Of a stretch of 31,681 nt of DNA, positions 1-8,148 are shown in pieces. The notes under the pieces were generated by a model, which saw only the letters and a program-made list of their open reading frames with translations, did not search any database and was not told where the DNA came from. How positions within the stretch are numbered: the stretch's first letter is position 1; every line of letters begins with the position of its first letter. This DNA comes from Bacteroidota bacterium (lineage in GTDB: Bacteria; Bacteroidota; Bacteroidia; Bacteroidales; Bacteroidaceae). A program made the translations under genes and the position numbers. Where the stretch lies: the NCBI GenBank assembly GCA_023426145.1, contig JAFABG010000020.1, positions 1-31,681 on the forward strand. Reading direction: 5' to 3'.

Positions 1-125
1 GAAGGATTGTTTACCAGAATTACGGGGAAAATTAGTGCACTTACAATCCTTCAATATATAAACAAGATTAATAACAAACCCATTGGACAAATTAAATATG
101 CACTAATTTAATTCCGCCAACGGGT
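1..125 (+). mobile_element. Right end of an insertion sequence (IS982-type), 3' part of transposase
   Basis: Bases 1-111 are an open frame of 36 codons ending in TAA. The peptide ends QYINKINNKPIGQIKYALI, which resembles the C-terminus of IS982-family transposases as I recall them. The next bases, up to about 125, read AATTCCGCCAACGGGT. Read inward from that end this starts ACCCGTTGGCGG, and a terminus beginning ACC is usual for IS982-type elements. The element continues left of the window, so its left end, the full transposase and any target duplication cannot be seen. Transposase identity is fairly secure; the family assignment is less so. Confidence 0.6.
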
Positions 126-702
126 TACTTATGTTTACGGTGAAGAGCCAAATCTCTTTTTCAAAGAAAATCTCGATAAATTAGAGGTTGGACGCATTCT
201 ATTACCTGCTGAAGGTGAAGGACGAAATGCAGTCTACGCAGCGCGCAAAATGTGGCAAGTCGAAGCATTCGACCAAAGCGCGCAAGGACGTGAGAAAGCA
301 ATGAAACTGGCGGAAAAATATCAAGTCAGCTTTTCGTACACCATTGGAGGAATAGGCGCTCTTAACTATCCGCCTGCTTCTTTCGATCTTATTGCTTTTA
401 TCTATACGCATACTCCAGCAAACATCCGTTCACATTTCCATGCGAACTTACTTCCTTACTTAAAGAGCGGAGGATATGTCATTTTGGAAGGTTTCAGCAA
501 AGCACACCGGAAGCACCAGCAGGACAATCCACATGCGGGTGGCCCAAGAGAAGAAGATATGCTCTACAGTGTGGAAGAAATACCTTTGTTATTTCCTGGT
601 TTGGAGACTTTAGCACTCACCGAACAGGAAATCATCCTTTCCGAAGGCATTGCTCATAAGGGAGAAGCATCAGTCATACGCTACATTGGAAGGAAGATTT
701 AG
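126..702 (+). pseudogene. Class I SAM-dependent methyltransferase, 5' end removed by the insertion sequence
   Basis: From about base 127 the frame reads TYVYGEEPNLFFKE and continues to the stop at 702. It contains the SAM-binding glycine motif LLPAEGEGRNAVYAA and then an acidic loop, VEAFDQS, typical of small TehB/thiopurine-like methyltransferases. Relatives begin about ten residues earlier with a Met and a WxxRY-type segment. Here that part is replaced by the insertion-sequence terminus, and the transposase stop (109-111) lies in the same frame. The first ATG in frame is at 250, downstream of the SAM motif, so starting there would give a dead enzyme. I read it as an interrupted gene; an unusual start codon near 111-130 is the alternative. 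Confidence 0.65.
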
Positions 703-885
703 GTTCAAAATCTCGTTCTCTCTATTTAGAGTTTTAATTCCCCTTATACCTGTTCGCTTGCACTCCCATAATCACATATTCTGCATGAGAAAGTGACTAA
801 TATATTAGTTTAATATTCAATATTTTACTAATTTTACGTTATAAGACTACTAGGGGTATTTTCCATCCATATTTAACGCTAAGTT

Positions 886-1269
886 ATGAATATTGAAGAT
901 TTACGAAATTATTGTCTGACTATTAAAAATGCACAGGAATGTACTCCTTTTAGTGAAGACGTAATCGTTTATAAGATAATGAACAAGATGTTCGCTTTTT
1001 ATTCTTTATCTCCGAAGGAGGGTGAATATTTTGTTGTTTTAAAATGTGATCCGAATAAATCAGTTGAGCTTAGAGAGACATATCAAGGTATAACGAAAGG
1101 GTTTTATGCCAGCAATAGCTTAACGTGGAACTCTGTATATATTCAGCGAGATGTTCCAGACCAGCTAATCATTGAATTAATTAATCACTCCGTAGAAATG
1201 GTGCTAAGTAAACTCCCCAAAAAACAAAGATTAACAGATTACTTAAATAAAAAAGAGAAAAACACTTGA
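886..1269 (+). CDS. MmcQ/YjbR family protein
   Basis: This 127-residue protein matches the MmcQ/YjbR (DUF419) family in length and pattern. It opens with MNIEDLRNYCLTIKNAQECTPF, has the central YKIMNKMFAFYSL strand pair and VVLKCDP, and ends with the WNSVYI and LINHSVEMVLSKLPKK segments. Family members adopt a CyaY-like fold and are often proposed to bind DNA, but their cellular role is unsettled. The start is an ATG. The stop overlaps the -35 region of the following MerR-type promoter, and the gene is probably transcribed on its own. Its 183-bp upstream gap holds a perfect 14-bp palindrome, ACTAATATATTAGT, at 796-809 and no other clear signal. Confidence 0.8.
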   Translation: MNIEDLRNYCLTIKNAQECTPFSEDVIVYKIMNKMFAFYSLSPKEGEYFVVLKCDPNKSVELRETYQGITKGFYASNSLTWNSVYIQRDVPDQLIIELINHSVEMVLSKLPKKQRLTDYLNKKEKNT

Positions 1270-1298
1270 CTCGTCCCTTAGGGGAGGGCTTATCTTTG
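1266..1298 (+). promoter_or_regulatory. MerR-type promoter with operator dyad in a long spacer
   Basis: TTGACT at 1266-1271 and TATCTT(TG) at 1291-1298 are separated by 19 bp, the overlong spacer typical of promoters that MerR-family proteins activate by twisting DNA. An imperfect dyad around CCCTTAGGG fills the spacer. TATCTTTG also fits the Bacteroidetes -7 element TAnnTTTG. The next gene encodes a MerR protein, so autoregulation is likely. Confidence 0.65.
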
Positions 1299-1324
1299 CA
1301 AAGTAAACTAATGCGCATACGTTT

Positions 1325-2143
1325 ATGAAAAGTAAAATGAAGTTTAAAATAGGAGAATTCTCCAAGCTTTGCCAAGTTAGCGTCAAGACACTCCGGTACT
1401 ACGAAGAGATTGGCTTACTTAAGCCTCTCGAAGTCGACCAATGGACGGGTTATCGATACTATGACATTGCACAACTCAAACGAATGACCCGAATTGCTTA
1501 CTTAAAACGACTGGGATTCACTCTCGAGGAGATTATCAACCAGTTCGAAAAAGATGAGCACTATCTAGATTCGGAAGTAATAAAATCATTAATTGAGCAG
1601 TGTAACAATGAAGTTAAGGCCTTAACATGGCGTCTGACAGAGCTAGAGAACGCGCTCCGTAAAAAAGAAACAGTTATGGAAAAAGTATTTGAGAAATCAC
1701 TTCCGGCCCGAATATTCGCTACACATCGACGTAAAATAGAAACTTACCAAGATTTGTTCACCCTTTGTCCGAATATCATCGGACCTGAGATGCAACGCTT
1801 GGGCTGTGAATGTCCAGATCCGCAATATTGCTTTACGGTAGAATACAATGAAGAGTACGGCGTTGATATTGACATCGAATATTTCGAAGCTGTAAAAGAT
1901 TTCGGAAAAGACTCGGATATAATCAAATTTAAGTCGCTTCCTGAAGTCCCCTTAGCACTCTGTATGAATCACTATGGTGCTTACGAGAAGATGCCTGAGA
2001 CCTTTACTGCTCTTTGTGAATATGCTGAAGCAAATGATTTTGAACTCATTGATAGAGCCCGATTTTCCTATATCGATGGAGTTTGGAACAAAGAGGCTAT
2101 AGATGAGTGGTTAACCGAAATCCAATTGCCAGTGAAACGATAA
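1325..2143 (+). CDS. MerR-family regulator with GyrI-like effector-binding domain
   Basis: This 272-residue transcription factor has a MerR winged helix-turn-helix at residues 5-75 (FKIGEFSKLCQVSVKTLRYY, then the GYRYYD wing and LKRLGFTLEEI). A coiled-coil linker follows at about 85-120. The C-terminal half (about 125-270) resembles the GyrI/AraC-type ligand-binding domain of multidrug sensors such as BmrR, including a CMNHYGAYEKMPETF stretch. The same domain has a CECPDPQYC segment, so thiol chemistry or metal binding is possible. It probably binds the dyad at 1266-1298 and controls itself. No efflux pump lies next to it, so the regulated target is unknown. It runs convergently into the nif cluster with only 7 bp between stop codons. 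Confidence 0.85.
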   Translation: MKSKMKFKIGEFSKLCQVSVKTLRYYEEIGLLKPLEVDQWTGYRYYDIAQLKRMTRIAYLKRLGFTLEEIINQFEKDEHYLDSEVIKSLIEQCNNEVKALTWRLTELENALRKKETVMEKVFEKSLPARIFATHRRKIETYQDLFTLCPNIIGPEMQRLGCECPDPQYCFTVEYNEEYGVDIDIEYFEAVKDFGKDSDIIKFKSLPEVPLALCMNHYGAYEKMPETFTALCEYAEANDFELIDRARFSYIDGVWNKEAIDEWLTEIQLPVKR

Positions 2144-2150
2144 AATCACT

Positions 2151-2546
2151 TTAGTGACACTTATCATCACTACAATCACTACAAGAACCGGAACAGATCG
2201 ATGCGCTTTCGAGCGCATCCGACGTTCCAAACTGCCGAAGCTCATTTTGACTATATAGAGCAAGGTTCTGATGCAAGTCAGTCCCAAAGCTTTTATAGAC
2301 TTGAATATGTTGCTCTACAAATAGATTAAGTGCAAGCAATTGTATTTGGGAGGTTAATACTGCTCCAATACCGAGTTCTCTCATCACTTTGGTAATCTTA
2401 CTTCCAGGCGGTATTATTTGTCGCCACGGAACAAAAGTACAACTTGCTTCGCCTACCATTTCCGGATCAAAGATACAGACATCAGGCGTGCTGTTAAATC
2501 CTTCGGCTATCGAAGTGTTATCATATACAGGTACAATCAGTTTCAT
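2151..2546 (-). CDS. nifX: NifX/NifB-domain protein (dinitrogenase FeMo-cofactor biosynthesis family)
   Basis: This 131-residue protein has the alpha/beta fold pattern of the NifX/NafY/NifB-C-terminal family: MKLIVPVYDNTSIAEGF, a middle strand CTFVPWR, then MRELGIGAVLTSQIQ and a VYKSFG strand. These proteins bind and shuttle NifB-cofactor or FeMo-cofactor precursors. The tail is Cys-rich (CSGSCSDCSDDKCH), which could hold a metal cluster and is not part of classical NifX. I chose the ATG at 2546 over a TTG at 2555. Either start lies inside the end of modC, so the two genes overlap by at least 26 bp and are probably translationally coupled. It is the last gene of the leftward nif-mod cluster. 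The name NifX is by domain and context; orthology is not proven. Confidence 0.75.
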   Translation of the reverse strand: MKLIVPVYDNTSIAEGFNSTPDVCIFDPEMVGEASCTFVPWRQIIPPGSKITKVMRELGIGAVLTSQIQLLALNLFVEQHIQVYKSFGTDLHQNLALYSQNELRQFGTSDALESASICSGSCSDCSDDKCH

Positions 2547-3198
2547 AGTTTTCAATCACTTGTCCATTTTTTATTTTTATAATCTCATCTGCCATCTTAT
2601 TGGCTTCATGCAAATCATGGGTAACCATAATACTAGTTGAAGCCAAATAATGGTGGGCTTTCAATATCTCTTCTTGCAAAGTAAAACGCATTTCTTGGTC
2701 AATCGACGATAAAGGTTCGTCAAGCAATAACAGCTTTGGCGAGGACGCCAAGGCGCGAGCTAAAGCTACGCGTTGTTTCTGTCCGCCGGAAAGCTTATAA
2801 GGCTTCTGCTTAGCTAAAGCATTCATTCCAAAGATGGAGAGTAATTCTTCCACTTTTTCATGGTCTTTTCTTTTCTGCGCAAAACCTATATTCTGTTCCA
2901 CATTCATATTGGGAAAAAGGGCGAGATCTTGAAACATAAATGCTATAGGTCGATGCTGTGGTTTGAGATTGATTTTCTTCTTCGAATGATACCAAGTTTC
3001 ATCACCCACTTTTATAACTCCTTCGTCAGGGGTAACTAAACCGGCTAGCATCCGTAATAAAGTAGTTTTCCCTGAACCCGAATGCCCTACTAAACATACA
3101 AAATCGCCACCATCAATCTCTTTTTCGATATGAAGAATCTGAACCCCATCAGAAGTCATCATTTTCTTCTTTACATCGATATAAATAGAAGTCATCAT
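2521..3198 (-). CDS. modC: Molybdate ABC transporter ATPase ModC (short form)
   Basis: This is the ATP-hydrolysing subunit of the molybdate importer. All ABC motifs are present: Walker A GHSGSGKT (residues 38-45), Q-loop FMFQDLALFPNMNV, signature LSGGQKQR, Walker B LLLLDEP, and switch histidine VTHDLHEA. At 225 residues it lacks the C-terminal TOBE/Mop molybdate-binding domain found in the roughly 350-residue ModC of Escherichia coli, so it cannot use that domain for feedback sensing. Its start overlaps the modB stop by 4 bp (ATGA). Substrate is assigned from the ModB partner and the nif setting; sequence alone would also allow tungstate or sulfate. Confidence 0.85.
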   Translation of the reverse strand: MMTSIYIDVKKKMMTSDGVQILHIEKEIDGGDFVCLVGHSGSGKTTLLRMLAGLVTPDEGVIKVGDETWYHSKKKINLKPQHRPIAFMFQDLALFPNMNVEQNIGFAQKRKDHEKVEELLSIFGMNALAKQKPYKLSGGQKQRVALARALASSPKLLLLDEPLSSIDQEMRFTLQEEILKAHHYLASTSIMVTHDLHEANKMADEIIKIKNGQVIENYETDCTCI

Positions 3199-3869
3199 AA
3201 GCCTGTTTTTTTTCTGTGAATACTATAAATCAGCGTGAGGACAATAAACGAAGTTACAAACAAGATTAAAGCATACTGATTAGCCGCTTGATAGTTTAAA
3301 ACCTGAACCTCATCATATAAAGCGATGGAAGCTACACGAGTTTGCCCGGGCATGTTCCCTCCCACCATTAGCACAATACCGAACTCACCTACACAGTGTG
3401 CAAATGTCATTGCTATGGCAATAACTACACTACTTTGAATGTTCGGTAGAAGAACTTTGAAAAATGTAGTGAACGATGATTTCCCCATTGTATAGGATGC
3501 TTCTTTCAAACTTCCCGGCAAAGCCGCCAAACCATTTTGCAAAGGTTGAATCATAAAAGGTAGAGAGCAGAGCACACTAGCAATCAGTATCCCGCTAAAA
3601 CTAAATGCCAAACGGACGTCAAACCACTCTTCGAGCATTTTCCCGAACCAATTTTGTGGGCTATACGCCACTAATATATAAAAGCCCAATACCGTTGGAG
3701 GCAACACCATTGGCATCGAAATTAAAGCCTCGATAACAGGCTTTAATTTAAACCGTGAATAAGCCAAGAAATAAGCAATTGGTAGCCCAATAATCAGCAA
3801 GATAAAGGTAGTCCAAAAAGCTAGTCTTCCTGTCGTAATCAAAGTCTGTAAAAAATCTGAATGTTCCAT
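3195..3869 (-). CDS. modB: Molybdate ABC transporter permease ModB
   Basis: This 224-residue inner-membrane protein has five or more hydrophobic segments: about 15-38, 50-70, 92-112, 145-165 and 195-216. It carries the ModB hallmark MPMVLPPTVLGFYILV and the permease-ATPase coupling loop EASYTMGKSSFTTFFKVLLP. It forms the channel for molybdate delivered by ModA and driven by ModC. It is translationally coupled to modC and lies 49 bp downstream of nifV, so it appears to be transcribed with the nif genes. Its binding protein ModA is separated from it, on the far side of the nif operon. Confidence 0.9.
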   Translation of the reverse strand: MEHSDFLQTLITTGRLAFWTTFILLIIGLPIAYFLAYSRFKLKPVIEALISMPMVLPPTVLGFYILVAYSPQNWFGKMLEEWFDVRLAFSFSGILIASVLCSLPFMIQPLQNGLAALPGSLKEASYTMGKSSFTTFFKVLLPNIQSSVVIAIAMTFAHCVGEFGIVLMVGGNMPGQTRVASIALYDEVQVLNYQAANQYALILFVTSFIVLTLIYSIHRKKTGL

Positions 3870-3918
3870 GTCTAATTAGCGTTGTCTATTAAAAAGATAT
3901 CGATATACAAAATAAAAG

Positions 3919-5040
3919 CTACAAATGCTCGAAGATATTCAACAATTCGTTTTCCGAAAGAGAACGCTTTAAACATTCTGATTTTCGTTTCAACTCGTTC
4001 ATCATCTTCAGGCTTTCTTGTGAGGTTATTTGAAACCCTTTTGAAGCCATAAAATCGCATATTGCTGTTCGTCCACTATGCTTTCCAAAAATAAAGTTCT
4101 CGCTTACACGCCCAACTTCAGTCGGATCTATAATTTGATACGTTGAACGGTCCTTAAGCAAACAGCTAGTATGAATACCCGATTCATGAAGAATGGCATA
4201 ATGTCCGGTAATAGGCTTCATATCGGACAGTACCCTACCCGACATTTCTTTAACACAAGCTGATAGTTCATTAAGATAAGACGTATTAAAGTTCATTTCG
4301 ACACCAGCGCTCAATGACAAAGCCATTATCAGTTCCTCTAGAACTGCATTTCCGGCTCTTTCGCCCAATCCATTGACAGTAACACTTGTAGCCTCAGCCC
4401 CCGAAAGTAAAGCTGTAAGAGAGTTTGCCGTAGCCATGCCTAAGTCATTGTGTCCATGAAATTCAAAAGGTATGGCAGCATATTTCTTCTTTAACGAAGT
4501 AAACAAACGAGAGACTGAATACGGATTCATCATTCCCACAGTATCTGCTATCCGAATACGTGAAGCACCAAATAAAGTGGCTTGTCCAATAAAGTCGACC
4601 AAAAAGGAAAAGTCTGCTCTTGAAGCATCTTGTGCCCCAACCGTCAGGTATTCAAAGTGAGTGGCAGCATAGGGTAGAATCTCCATTATCTTATCCATCA
4701 CCCATTTTTTGTTTTTTCCTAATGCCTTTAAATGAATATCTGAAACCGGAAATGAGATATGCACACCTTGCGATTTAGTAGCAATAGCCGCATCAACATC
4801 ACTCTTCATTGCTCGACACCAAGACAGGCATTTAAAGGAGAATCCGGCGCTCACCAACGTGCGAATAGTATCCCTTTCAGACTCAGATAAAGCAGGTGTG
4901 CCTATTTCCAGCTCAGGCACACCAACTTTATCCAACAAACCCGCAATTCTGAGTTTCTCGTCCAGAGAAAAGACAACTCCTGGTGCCTGCTCTCCGTCAC
5001 GAAGCGTCGTGTCTATAATATGTATTCGTTTTGGAATCAT
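3919..5040 (-). CDS. nifV: Homocitrate synthase NifV
   Basis: NifV condenses acetyl-CoA with 2-oxoglutarate to make R-homocitrate, the organic ligand of FeMo-cofactor. The 373-residue protein has the family signature DTTLRDGEQAPGVVF at the N-terminus, the metal-binding FHGHNDLGMA motif, the NGLGERAGN motif, and the HESGIHTSCLLKD plus FGKHSGR region of homocitrate synthases. Isopropylmalate synthase is the main alternative, but that enzyme is usually longer with a regulatory domain that is absent here, and the nif context favours NifV. The start overlaps the upstream ferredoxin stop by 4 bp, implying coupled translation. Confidence 0.92.
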   Translation of the reverse strand: MIPKRIHIIDTTLRDGEQAPGVVFSLDEKLRIAGLLDKVGVPELEIGTPALSESERDTIRTLVSAGFSFKCLSWCRAMKSDVDAAIATKSQGVHISFPVSDIHLKALGKNKKWVMDKIMEILPYAATHFEYLTVGAQDASRADFSFLVDFIGQATLFGASRIRIADTVGMMNPYSVSRLFTSLKKKYAAIPFEFHGHNDLGMATANSLTALLSGAEATSVTVNGLGERAGNAVLEELIMALSLSAGVEMNFNTSYLNELSACVKEMSGRVLSDMKPITGHYAILHESGIHTSCLLKDRSTYQIIDPTEVGRVSENFIFGKHSGRTAICDFMASKGFQITSQESLKMMNELKRKSECLKRSLSENELLNIFEHL

Positions 5041-5348
5041 TCAGAAATTAAATATTTGTCACAAGGCTCATTTTCTTCCAAGGCATCCAAAATGTCATCG
5101 ATAGCTTCTTCTGTTTCGACTCCACCATACCAATAGTTGTTGGGGTGAATGACGATGACCGGACCCTGCGAACATAAATTCAGGCAACCCGTTGTAGAAA
5201 CTGCAACGTCGAGACCGCGGTCGTTACACTCATCCATTATATACTGCAATAGTGATGGAGCGCCTTTTTTGTTGCATGCACCTTGTGCATCACCATTACT
5301 TAGACGAAAGGAATTACAAACTAAAATGTGATAATCAGGTTTTTTCAT
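5037..5348 (-). CDS. Thioredoxin-like [2Fe-2S] ferredoxin of the nif cluster
   Basis: This 103-residue protein carries four cysteines, C11, C25, C55 and C59, in the C-x13-C ... C-x3-C arrangement of thioredoxin-fold [2Fe-2S] ferredoxins. The second pair sits in TTGCLNLCSQGP. Small ferredoxins of this type are found in the nif clusters of several diazotrophs, where they may donate electrons to nitrogenase or to cofactor assembly. It lies 64 bp after nifB and overlaps nifV. The function is inferred from family and position; its exact electron partner is not visible. Confidence 0.85.
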   Translation of the reverse strand: MKKPDYHILVCNSFRLSNGDAQGACNKKGAPSLLQYIMDECNDRGLDVAVSTTGCLNLCSQGPVIVIHPNNYWYGGVETEEAIDDILDALEENEPCDKYLISE

Positions 5349-5412
5349 ATGATGTATACTCTTTAAATGATGAATCTTTTTTGATTAAGAACATAAAAAC
5401 GAACGATAAGCA

Positions 5413-6690
5413 TCAGGCACACCCTTCAGCAGTCCCTCTACAAGCACTTCCACATCGGAAAGCATCGGCTTTCTTGATACTTTTAATAGGACGATCATTA
5501 TAAATTCCGTCCAAGCCTTCGTCGATCATTCCTGTCATTTGCACCACACGGACCCCACATTCTTTCAACAATGAAGAAGGGTTCTCTCCAGCACCGGATA
5601 CAAGCAAAGCACGACAATCAATCAACATGCGGGCCACATCAATCCACCGTTGATCGCCTCCTCCTTTTTCAGGCATGGCACGCTCCTCAACAAACTGGAA
5701 TCCATTTGGAGTCTGACGGAAAATATATAAACTTTTAGCTTCTCCTAAATGCAAATTGACCAGATGTCCCTCATAAGTAGCAACAGCTACATAAGGACGC
5801 GATACCACATCTTGCTCTGTGCTTGAAGAAACCTGTTGCAAAATGGTATATGCTTCTTTTAAGTCTTGCCCTAATAACCCAGCAGCATCGGCCCTACAAC
5901 GAGCGCAATGACTCATCAATGGAAGGAATTCTTGCGCTTCTGTTCGTACACGAAAAATCATCTTCTGATCGGGTTTAGGAAAATCTTCAAAAACAGATCC
6001 TGCAGTTGGAATTAATGGCATACAATTGATAACATCTGCTCCAAGCTCTTTCACTTTAATAGCAGTTTCAGTCACATGTTTGTCATTGATACCGGGAATG
6101 ATTATATAATTGATCTTCACAATCATTCCTTTTGCTTTCAACAATGGAATGCAAGCTAACTGGCGTTCAGTGAGCAAGCGAGCAGCATCTTCGCCATGAT
6201 ATACTTTTTTATTAAAACGTACCCAACGATAGATTTTTGAGGTAATAGCCGGATCAATGCCATTAATAGTCAACGTCACATGACTTACATTCAATGAAGC
6301 GATTTCATCAATATAAGGTTCAAGATTTAAACCATTAGTAGACAAACAGAACAACTTATCTGGGAACTCAGCTTTCACCGCACGAAGAGTGCGCAAAACT
6401 TCCTCGGGATTAGCAAATGGATCGCCAGGACCGGCAATACCGATCACCGAAATGTTGTCTATATGTTTATTCAACTCAGTCAGATAGCGAACCGCTTGAA
6501 AGGGTTCAAGTACAGAGGAGGTTACTCCGGGACGGCTTTCGTTGACACAATCGTATTTTCTATTGCAATAATTACATTGGATATTGCATTTGGGTGCAAC
6601 CGGTAAGTGAACTCGTGCATGTGTGTGACGGGCGCTTTCATCAAAGCAAGGATGTTTTGCTATGTTATCTTTCGTTATTAAGTTTACCAT
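5413..6690 (-). CDS. nifB: NifB, radical SAM FeMo-cofactor core synthase with NifX domain
   Basis: NifB fuses two [4Fe-4S] clusters, inserts carbide from SAM and makes NifB-co, the precursor of FeMo-cofactor. The 425-residue protein has HPCFDESA near the N-terminus, the radical SAM motif CNIQCNYC (C35, C39, C42), the nearby KYDC, the GIAGPGDPFAN motif and a CARCRADAAGLLGQD segment. A NifX-like domain occupies roughly residues 300-415. The extreme C-terminus is unusually Cys-rich (CGSACRGTAEGC). It lies 28 bp downstream of nifN in the leftward operon. The start is the ATG at 6690. Confidence 0.96.
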   Translation of the reverse strand: MVNLITKDNIAKHPCFDESARHTHARVHLPVAPKCNIQCNYCNRKYDCVNESRPGVTSSVLEPFQAVRYLTELNKHIDNISVIGIAGPGDPFANPEEVLRTLRAVKAEFPDKLFCLSTNGLNLEPYIDEIASLNVSHVTLTINGIDPAITSKIYRWVRFNKKVYHGEDAARLLTERQLACIPLLKAKGMIVKINYIIIPGINDKHVTETAIKVKELGADVINCMPLIPTAGSVFEDFPKPDQKMIFRVRTEAQEFLPLMSHCARCRADAAGLLGQDLKEAYTILQQVSSSTEQDVVSRPYVAVATYEGHLVNLHLGEAKSLYIFRQTPNGFQFVEERAMPEKGGGDQRWIDVARMLIDCRALLVSGAGENPSSLLKECGVRVVQMTGMIDEGLDGIYNDRPIKSIKKADAFRCGSACRGTAEGCA

Positions 6691-6718
6691 AATTTTCTTC
6701 TGTATTGATCTGTTTAAC

Positions 6719-8131
6719 TTACATATATTTATAGCCTATCGGAGAATGTTCTTGTTTATACTCTAAAAGTACATTTACAATGCTGTCGAACAACCGTTGT
6801 GCACCTGAATAGAACAAATGTTCGATACGCGGTCCGCCCACCCTATCATGAACAGGAAAACCTACTCGAACCAATGGAATACCTAATTCGCGAGCGATAT
6901 AGTATCCTTTACTATTCCCAATTAAAAAATCTGGTTTAAGAGAAGCAATCTCCTCTCGTATCGTTTCAAAATCTGTTCCGTTCATCACGATAGAATCTGG
7001 TCCTAAATCGCCAATATGCTTCTGAAGTTCAGATTTCATAAATCCACTTTCGCCTCCTGATGCAATGACCACAGGAATGATACCGATCTCTTTAAGAAAG
7101 GAAACGATGCCCATGACCAAATCCTCATCACCATAAACAACGGCCCGTTTTCCAAATACGTATTTATGCCCATCAATGTAGGCATCTACCAACCGGCCAC
7201 GTTGTAACTCATACTTCTCATGTATTTTCTTTCCAGAAGCTTGCTCAACAGTACGAATAAACTCATCTGTAGCATCAATACCCACAGGCATAAGTATACG
7301 ATGATTAGGCACATCGCAATTGCTTTCCAGCCATTCGCCCGCTGTAGTCACTTTATTCGCATTACGAATACGTCCGGCAAGAGCTCCCTTATTTAGTACC
7401 AAACCCAATTCTACGCTCCCCAATGCACTACCTGTCATTCGGATGTGATCAATTGGAGTACCTCCTTCGGGAACAAGATGATAATCTTTCCAAAACGGGT
7501 TATCGAGTGAAGCCGAATAATCAGGAAGCATGGTATATTCAATACCAGATACCTCTAGCATCTCTTTTAGATTTCTCAAATCAGCAGGAGAGACAAATCC
7601 CGGAAATAAATTAATATGCGTACCGGGCTTTTCCTTTTTTTCGGCCAGTGTAGTAACCGCTGCACATACAGCTTCGTGAAACCCATCCAAATGACTACCT
7701 TGATAACTGGGAGTGGAAGCATGCACAAAAATGGGTAAGTCCTCATCACCCGCATTCTTCTGATTATACTCAGCAATGAGAGCAGGAACATCTTCCCCAA
7801 TCGTTTCGGCCAAGCAAGTAGTAGCTATCCCAATCACCTTTGGATGATATTGCTTGATCACATTATTAATACCCGCCACAAAATTTCGATTACCACCATA
7901 TATTGTACTTGCTTCGCTAAAATTTGAAGAAGCAATATCTATCGGTTCTTTATAATGACTAATCATGTAACGACGAATATAAGTGGCACAGCCTTGCGAA
8001 CCATGAATGATAGGTACACATCCTTCTATTCCCTTAAATACGACAGAAGCTCCTAAAGGTGCACAAAGCTTGCAAGCATTTCTTGAAGAAGCATAGGAGA
8101 CCTTATCTTGTTTTTTTTCTGTTATTTCCAT
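6719..8131 (-). CDS. nifN: NifN, FeMo-cofactor scaffold subunit
   Basis: NifN pairs with NifE to form the NifEN scaffold, where NifB-co matures into FeMo-cofactor. It is a NifK homologue: CKLCAPLGAS, HGSQGCATYIRRYM, SSNFSEASTIYGG and TTCLAETIGED are visible, together with LIGNSKGYYIARELGIPLVRVGFPVHDR. I place the start at the ATG at 8131 (470 residues). A TTG at 8167 would extend 12 residues into nifE, with no sign of conservation. The gene begins 17 bp after nifE and is followed by nifB. A second copy of nifK is unlikely because the C-terminal half follows NifN and it sits directly after nifE. Confidence 0.93.
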   Translation of the reverse strand: MEITEKKQDKVSYASSRNACKLCAPLGASVVFKGIEGCVPIIHGSQGCATYIRRYMISHYKEPIDIASSNFSEASTIYGGNRNFVAGINNVIKQYHPKVIGIATTCLAETIGEDVPALIAEYNQKNAGDEDLPIFVHASTPSYQGSHLDGFHEAVCAAVTTLAEKKEKPGTHINLFPGFVSPADLRNLKEMLEVSGIEYTMLPDYSASLDNPFWKDYHLVPEGGTPIDHIRMTGSALGSVELGLVLNKGALAGRIRNANKVTTAGEWLESNCDVPNHRILMPVGIDATDEFIRTVEQASGKKIHEKYELQRGRLVDAYIDGHKYVFGKRAVVYGDEDLVMGIVSFLKEIGIIPVVIASGGESGFMKSELQKHIGDLGPDSIVMNGTDFETIREEIASLKPDFLIGNSKGYYIARELGIPLVRVGFPVHDRVGGPRIEHLFYSGAQRLFDSIVNVLLEYKQEHSPIGYKYM

Positions 8132-8148
8132 AATCTCATTTTTAAAAC

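Noticed and set aside
796..809. Palindrome ACTAATATATTAGT as an operator
   Set aside because: It is a perfect 14-bp palindrome but purely AT-rich apart from two bases and easily arises by chance in this composition.
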